The notes under the pieces are model-generated. The model was not told the origin of the DNA, ran no database searches, and was given only the letters and a program-made list of their open reading frames with translations. Shown in pieces: positions 59,626 to 64,000 of a stretch of 64,000 nucleotides of DNA (position 1 is the stretch's first letter; the number at the start of each line of letters is the position of its first letter). Origin of the DNA: Pedobacter fastidiosus (GTDB lineage Bacteria > Bacteroidota > Bacteroidia > Sphingobacteriales > Sphingobacteriaceae). Location: positions 84,088 to 148,087 of the forward strand of contig NZ_JACRYL010000006.1 of NCBI RefSeq assembly GCF_014306625.1, read 5' to 3'. Made by a program: the position numbers and the translations under genes.

Positions 59626-60915
59626 CTAGTATAATGTAAATTCTACACGACGGTTTTGTTGACGACCAGCTGCAGTTTTGTTAGTAGCAATTGGTTGATC
59701 AGGTCCGTAACCAGTAGCTTCGATTCTTGATGCATTTGCACCTTGAGCAACTAAATAAGCTTTTACTGATTCTGCTCTATCTTTAGATAAACGTAGGTTT
59801 AATTCTCTACCACCAGTGTTATCTGTGTGACCAGCTAATTTTAAGCTAAAGTTTTTCTCAACTAATAAGTTGGCAACTCTGTTTAATGTAGCATTTGATT
59901 TTGCACGGATTGTTGATTTACCTAAATCAAATTCCAAGTTCGAAATTGCATCTCTAACAACTTTACGATCTGCTTCAGTTATTACAGTTGTTTCTTTGAT
60001 AACTTTAGTTGTTGGTGCTGCTAAAGGACAACCAGAACCATCTACAACAGTTCCTGAAGGTGTTCCAGGGCATTTATCAAACTTATTAGCTACACCATCG
60101 TTATCATCATCAGCTAAATCTTTAGCATATTGATCTCTGTCTCTTTGTGCATTTTGCTCAGCAGTAGATAATGCTCTTCTTAACTCTGCACTTTCTTCAG
60201 CACTTTGTTTACGAAGATCGGCAACAGCACTGTAATTTTGTAATTGTGAGTTTTCTTTATTACCTAATGCAAACTCAAGGCCTACGTGAGAGTAAGAATA
60301 TCTGTTTTCTAAGTAAGCACTTTTAACCGTTGGCGAAGATTTAATAAAGTTAATATCGTAACCTAAATCGATGTTAATTCCTTTTGATACACCAATTTTA
60401 AATCCTACTCCAGTTGGGATATACCAACCTTCTCTGTCTTGAAAAACTTGCGTACTTCCAACTTGTGAATCAGACGCCATATAACCAGCACCCGCTTTAA
60501 CGTAAGGAATTAAAACTGCGTTTTCAGTATTTAAGCTGAAGTTTGCAATGTTTAATACTGCTGTTAATGATCCAGCCCAATTAATACTGTTTTTTTGTTC
60601 CACGTTAGGCGCAACAATTGTTTTCATTTCGCCACGTAAAAAATCTGCTTGTAAACCTAAAGCTGGTAAAATTTGTTTTTTAACAAATGCACCGTAACCA
60701 ATACTTTTAAATTCTCTAGCAGTAACACTACCACCGCCTAGAAAAGTATTTTGACTAAAAATACCACCTTGTGCCCCTACACTCCATGTTCTTAATGGCT
60801 GTTTGCCAAATCTGCCAGATGTAGTTGGCGTTGTTGGTGTTTCTTGTGCAAACAATTGTGATGATAAGCTTAATAAAGCAACCAACATTGTTGATTTTGT
60901 AATTTTTGAATTCAT
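59626..60915 (-). CDS. OmpA-family outer-membrane porin with calcium-binding repeat
   Basis: The start is set at Met 60915, giving a normal signal peptide (MNSKITKSTMLVALLSLSSQLFAQ). The N-terminal 8-strand barrel region (about 45-245) is followed by an Ala/Glu coiled region and a thrombospondin type 3-like DDDNDGVANKFDKCPGTP segment. A C-terminal OmpA peptidoglycan-binding domain has LAGHTDNTGGRELNLRLSKDRA and EATGYGPDQP. It anchors the outer membrane to murein. An in-frame upstream ATG at 61017 adds a non-signal 34-aa stretch and is less likely. Confidence 0.93.
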   Translation of the reverse strand: MNSKITKSTMLVALLSLSSQLFAQETPTTPTTSGRFGKQPLRTWSVGAQGGIFSQNTFLGGGSVTAREFKSIGYGAFVKKQILPALGLQADFLRGEMKTIVAPNVEQKNSINWAGSLTAVLNIANFSLNTENAVLIPYVKAGAGYMASDSQVGSTQVFQDREGWYIPTGVGFKIGVSKGINIDLGYDINFIKSSPTVKSAYLENRYSYSHVGLEFALGNKENSQLQNYSAVADLRKQSAEESAELRRALSTAEQNAQRDRDQYAKDLADDDNDGVANKFDKCPGTPSGTVVDGSGCPLAAPTTKVIKETTVITEADRKVVRDAISNLEFDLGKSTIRAKSNATLNRVANLLVEKNFSLKLAGHTDNTGGRELNLRLSKDRAESVKAYLVAQGANASRIEATGYGPDQPIATNKTAAGRQQNRRVEFTLY

Positions 60916-61091
60916 GATTTTATTTTTTGTAAATAATAGTCTTACAACATCTTTTAATCGATACTGTTTTGAACCGCACATGAAAAAATCTTGCCAATAT
61001 GATGTTTTTTGTCTCAATTATCATATTATCAGAAGATTAGGTGTGAAAAATAAATAACAAGAATGTTACCTAGTGGAGATGAAATGTACCT

Positions 61092-61117
61092 ATTTTGTAT
61101 AGTTTACTGTACAAAAT
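61092..61117. promoter_or_regulatory. ATTTTGTA/TACAAAAT inverted repeat upstream of ompA
   Basis: Eight-base arms at 61092-61099 and 61110-61117 pair with a 10-nt loop. It may be an operator of the OmpA gene, about 175 bp before its start. No protein can be assigned to it. Confidence 0.25.
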
Positions 61118-61150
61118 AAGATTTTATTATACGATTTATTGGTTTCAATC

Positions 61151-61813
61151 TTACTTTACTGATGGGTTTTTCTTATCGTTTAGGAGCATATCCAACGCTT
61201 TTTCAACCCTCGCTTGTCGGGTTTTTTCTTGTTTTGCGGATAAAATCCATAGCACATATTCTTTTTTATGAGTGTAGGCCAATTGATTGAAATAACTTAG
61301 AGCCTTAGGAAAAGGAGTTAAGGCTTCTACTAAATCTGCAGGAAGTTTTACTATTTTATTTTCAGGATCTATATAATCTCCGTAATCATTGGTTTTTATG
61401 TGGTCATTTCTCATCCCCGAAGGTTTAACTTCAGAAATCAATTTCAACCTCAAAGCTTTCCAAGTTTCGTTAACTGAAGCAGATGCACATGGAGCTAAAC
61501 CGAAAATTTCCAGCTCTTTCCAAGTCTTCATCAAATCTAAATCAGATTTAATTTTCGAGCTTTTTTTTGGAGTAAATACCCAAAAGACAGATTTAGCATT
61601 AATCTGTTTTATATTACTTTCTATTTGCAAATCGAGTTGTTTTTTGCTGGTAGAAAATGTAATAAGTGCATTAAAATTATCAGGGTTGTTATATCTAATG
61701 GAAACATCAGTCGGGATTTCTCCAAATATTGCTGAAGCATTTTCTGGAGCATCTTCTACTTTCACAATAAAGTTAGATTTGATTTGAAGCTTTTTTAAAA
61801 ATAGGTTTTCCAT
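61151..61813 (-). CDS. YdeI/OmdA-family protein
   Basis: This 220-aa protein has an N-terminal VEDAPENASAIFGEIPTDVSIRYN region. A YdeI/OmdA-like C-terminal segment, KLPADLVEALTPFPKALSYFNQLAYTHKKEYVLWILSAKQEKTRQARVEKALDML, matches proteins with a nucleotide or bacteriocin-protection theme. Function is unknown. No signal peptide is present. It starts 15 bp downstream of the SpoU gene, so the two may be co-transcribed. Confidence 0.82.
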   Translation of the reverse strand: MENLFLKKLQIKSNFIVKVEDAPENASAIFGEIPTDVSIRYNNPDNFNALITFSTSKKQLDLQIESNIKQINAKSVFWVFTPKKSSKIKSDLDLMKTWKELEIFGLAPCASASVNETWKALRLKLISEVKPSGMRNDHIKTNDYGDYIDPENKIVKLPADLVEALTPFPKALSYFNQLAYTHKKEYVLWILSAKQEKTRQARVEKALDMLLNDKKNPSVK

Positions 61814-61828
61814 TGGATTTGGTAAATT

Positions 61829-62359
61829 TTACAACTTTAATTTAGCAAAGAAATCCCAAAAAACGATACCTGCAGAAATTACAATATTAAAAGAATGCTT
61901 GGTTCCAAACTGAGGAATTTCTATACATTCATCAATTTTCGCCATAACTTCATCACTCACGCCATCTACTTCATTACCAAAAATTAGGGCATATTTTTTA
62001 GATGAGTCTGGACTAAAGGTATTTAGCATGGTGCTATTTTGAGCTTGTTCTATCGCCACAATTTCATATCCTAATGCACGAAGTGCATCTACAGCATCAA
62101 CGGTATTGGTGTAATGAATCCAATCAACCGATTGGGTTGCACCCAACGCAGTTTTTTCGATCTCTCTATGTGGAGGTTGAGCTGTTATGCCACATAGAAT
62201 TACTTTTTCCAAAGCAAAACCATCGGCGGTGCGGAAAATCGAACCAATATTGTGCATACTTCGAACATTATCCAAAACGGCAACAACAGGTAATTTCTCC
62301 TGTGCCTTAAACTCCTCTATATCTGGACGGTTTAGCTCGTCTAACTTTAATTTTCTCAT
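61829..62359 (-). CDS. SpoU/TrmH-family RNA 2'-O-methyltransferase
   Basis: This 176-aa SPOUT methyltransferase has the trefoil-knot signature: NVRSMHNIGSIFRTADG, the AdoMet loop LIFGNEVDGVSDEV and the closing IPQFGTKHSFNIVISAGIV. It methylates a ribose 2'-OH in tRNA or rRNA. It is shorter than TrmH (about 229 aa in E. coli) and has no extra RNA-binding domain. Upstream ATG is at 62359. Confidence 0.92.
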   Translation of the reverse strand: MRKLKLDELNRPDIEEFKAQEKLPVVAVLDNVRSMHNIGSIFRTADGFALEKVILCGITAQPPHREIEKTALGATQSVDWIHYTNTVDAVDALRALGYEIVAIEQAQNSTMLNTFSPDSSKKYALIFGNEVDGVSDEVMAKIDECIEIPQFGTKHSFNIVISAGIVFWDFFAKLKL

Positions 62360-62537
62360 TTATAATTTAATTGCCAAATCCATGAAAAGGAGCTGAAATT
62401 ATTCAAATCATCACGTTTTAAATGGCCGTATTTTAAAGCTTTAATTTCTAAAATTCAATCTGAATGATTAAAAATATTTATTAAAGCGAACAATAATAGT
62501 ATGTTTGTTTAGGAAACAAAGCCCTAAGTTACAATTT

Positions 62538-63584
62538 ATGAGCGTTCAGCAAACAACCACAGGAAAATTTATCAATGGCGAAGAAGTATTCGCAATAGAA
62601 TTAACCAATAGCAAAGGTACTTATGTTAAATTATTTAATTATGGTGCCATAATTAACAAGTTTACAGTTAAAAATGCGAATGGAGAAATGCAGGATATTG
62701 TGTTGGGTTTTGATACTTTTGAGCAATATCTTGATGAAGAATATCTTAAAAATGGAGCCTACTTGGGCGCTGTGGTTGGTCGATATGCCAATAGAATTAA
62801 AGATGGGAAATTCAATATTGATGGAGAGACTTATCAACTTGTTAAAAATACGGGCACAGATTGCTTACACGGAGGCTTGGTTGGTTTCGATAAAAAAGTT
62901 TGGGATATAGTGGATGTAGATGAAGAACAATCTTTAGTTACTTTACAATATGAAAGCGTTGATGGTGAGGAAAACTTTCCAGGTAATTTAATTATTGATT
63001 TAACTTTTGAGCTAACCGAAAATGACGAGTTAATATTAAGTTATGAAGGAGAAACAGATCAAGCGACTGCTATAAATTTAACGCACCACGGTTATTTTAA
63101 CTTAGCTCCGAACGGTGGATTTATAGGGAAACACAAACAACAGATTTTTGCCTCTAATTATTTAGAACAAGATGAAAACTATTGCGTTACAGGCAAACTA
63201 GTTCCTGTAAAAGATACTCCGCTTAATTTTATTGAACCAAAGGAAATTGATAGAGATTGGAATCCCGACTTTGGCTATGATCAAACTTTTGTTTTAGATA
63301 AGATCTATGGAGACTTATCTTTAGCGAGCAAAACAAATGATGCAGAAAGCGGTTTAACTCTAAGTATTTACACAACTGAGCCAGTTGCGCATTTATATAC
63401 GGCTAAATATTTAAATGTTAAAAATGGAAAAGGTGGTCAAGATTACAACGGCTTTGATGCATTTTGTGTAGAAACTCAGCATCACCCAAATGGGATTAAT
63501 ATTCCGGAGTTTCCGACAACAATTTTACGTCCCGAAGATTTATATACGCAGACTACTATTTACAAAGTATCACTAAACAAATAA
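62538..63584 (+). CDS. galM: Aldose 1-epimerase (galactose mutarotase)
   Basis: Starting at ATG 62538 this is 348 aa. GalM interconverts alpha and beta anomers of galactose or glucose. The fold motifs are GVVGRYANRIKDGKF-like near residue 74-88, the active-site His in LTHHGYFNLA and the catalytic Glu in FCVETQHHPNGINIPEF. An in-frame ATG at 62505 exists but adds a non-conserved stretch. No signal peptide, so it is probably cytoplasmic. It is followed by a DUF1398 gene 2 bp downstream. Confidence 0.94.
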   Translation: MSVQQTTTGKFINGEEVFAIELTNSKGTYVKLFNYGAIINKFTVKNANGEMQDIVLGFDTFEQYLDEEYLKNGAYLGAVVGRYANRIKDGKFNIDGETYQLVKNTGTDCLHGGLVGFDKKVWDIVDVDEEQSLVTLQYESVDGEENFPGNLIIDLTFELTENDELILSYEGETDQATAINLTHHGYFNLAPNGGFIGKHKQQIFASNYLEQDENYCVTGKLVPVKDTPLNFIEPKEIDRDWNPDFGYDQTFVLDKIYGDLSLASKTNDAESGLTLSIYTTEPVAHLYTAKYLNVKNGKGGQDYNGFDAFCVETQHHPNGINIPEFPTTILRPEDLYTQTTIYKVSLNK

Positions 63585-63586
63585 TT

Positions 63587-63982
63587 ATGTTCAGCATAGA
63601 AGAAATAAAAACAGCAGAATCGAAAATTAAAACAGGAGCAGATTTCCCACAGTTTATTCAGGAAATTAAGGCTATGGGTGTTAAGCGAAATGATGTTTAC
63701 GTTTCTAATGGCTTATCGGTTTATTTTGATGGCGAAGATCAGTCGCAACAGGTTAGTCCAGATGAATATCCTAATTTAGTGATTAATGAAGAATCGTCTT
63801 CAGAAAAACTGAAGCATGCTTTAAGCGTTCATCAGAAAGGGGAAACTGATTATATCACTTTTTGTAAGCAAGCTGCTGATGCAGGTGTAGAGAAATGGGT
63901 TATCGATTTGGAGGAAATGACTTGTACTTATTTAGATGCGGAAGGCAATGAGTTGGTAAAGGAACAGATTCCTGGAGTGTAA
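63587..63982 (+). CDS. DUF1398-family protein
   Basis: This 131-aa cytoplasmic protein begins MFSIEEIKTAESKIKTGADFPQFIQEIKAMGVKRNDVYVSNGLSVYF, a pattern typical of DUF1398, and ends EMTCTYLDAEGNELVKEQIPGV. The family has no known function. It follows galM by 2 bp and is probably in the same transcript. Confidence 0.85.
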   Translation: MFSIEEIKTAESKIKTGADFPQFIQEIKAMGVKRNDVYVSNGLSVYFDGEDQSQQVSPDEYPNLVINEESSSEKLKHALSVHQKGETDYITFCKQAADAGVEKWVIDLEEMTCTYLDAEGNELVKEQIPGV

Positions 63983-64000
63983 GTTTAGAAGATTATGATT

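Overview
The window is low-GC DNA from a Bacteroidota bacterium, most likely a Sphingobacteriaceae member close to Pedobacter (inference). The evidence is the Bacteroidetes-type LptD barrel end, TAnnTTTG promoter boxes with hardly any Shine-Dalgarno sequences, DUF4369/TlpA lipoproteins, the four-gene ligase-associated DNA repair set, GxxExxY and MbnP families, and many short palindromic repeats between genes. Almost everything is chromosomal housekeeping or common accessory content. No prophage, integrase, insertion sequence, rRNA or CRISPR array was seen.

Layout. 1-4.4 kb: end of lptD, cinA, a 2-oxoacid dehydrogenase E2, a ferritin-like protein and a thioredoxin. 4.4-10.6 kb (minus strand): the ligase-associated repair operon of MBL-fold exonuclease, ATP-dependent ligase, Lhr-like helicase and PdeM-like phosphodiesterase, with two non-coding repeats lodged between ligase and helicase. 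10.65-12.1 kb: four 20-bp palindromes spaced exactly 28 bp apart, then a SatD-like gene whose N-terminus resembles a class III nucleotidyl cyclase and whose C-terminus looks like an HTH, then a frameshifted DUF3307 membrane protein gene. 12-21 kb (minus strand): a DPP-IV peptidase, a secreted protein, and a run of PorV-like, HHH/barrel (nonsense-interrupted), ComEC and enoyl-CoA hydratase genes. 21-22.5 kb: two toxin-antitoxin modules side by side, the first with a broken RelE toxin, plus a MerR regulator.

22.6-37.3 kb: alaS, repeats, three paralogous small secreted proteins, an AAA/DUF4143 ATPase, gatB, a TlpA-like lipoprotein, an OmpR-type regulator, an orphan contractile tube-like protein, a pseudouridine synthase, a CLC channel and an NtrC-like regulator with an altered GAFTGA loop. 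37.6-38.0 kb: RNase P RNA on the minus strand. 38.1-43.3 kb (minus strand): a probable copper/cytochrome cluster of a Cys/His-rich small protein, MbnP, a di-heme MbnH-like peroxidase, a barrel-like protein, a lipoprotein, SCO1 and a c-type cytochrome.

43.5-64 kb: phosphohexomutase, aspartate kinase, a HicB/HicA-like pair, lysA, small membrane proteins, acyl-CoA dehydrogenase, folB, a GlcD-like oxidase, a thioesterase, Hsp20, a conserved unknown, an S66 carboxypeptidase, a degenerate tRNA-like sequence, a degenerate DEAD-box protein, an OmpA porin, a YdeI-family protein, a SpoU methyltransferase, galM and a DUF1398 protein.

Three genes are broken by single-base-scale lesions: the HHH gene, the relE toxin and the DUF3307 gene. 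These could be real decay or assembly errors. The most promising candidate for an undescribed system is the SatD-like cyclase/HTH plus membrane-protein pair behind its phased operator array. The MbnP/MbnH-like cluster is second.
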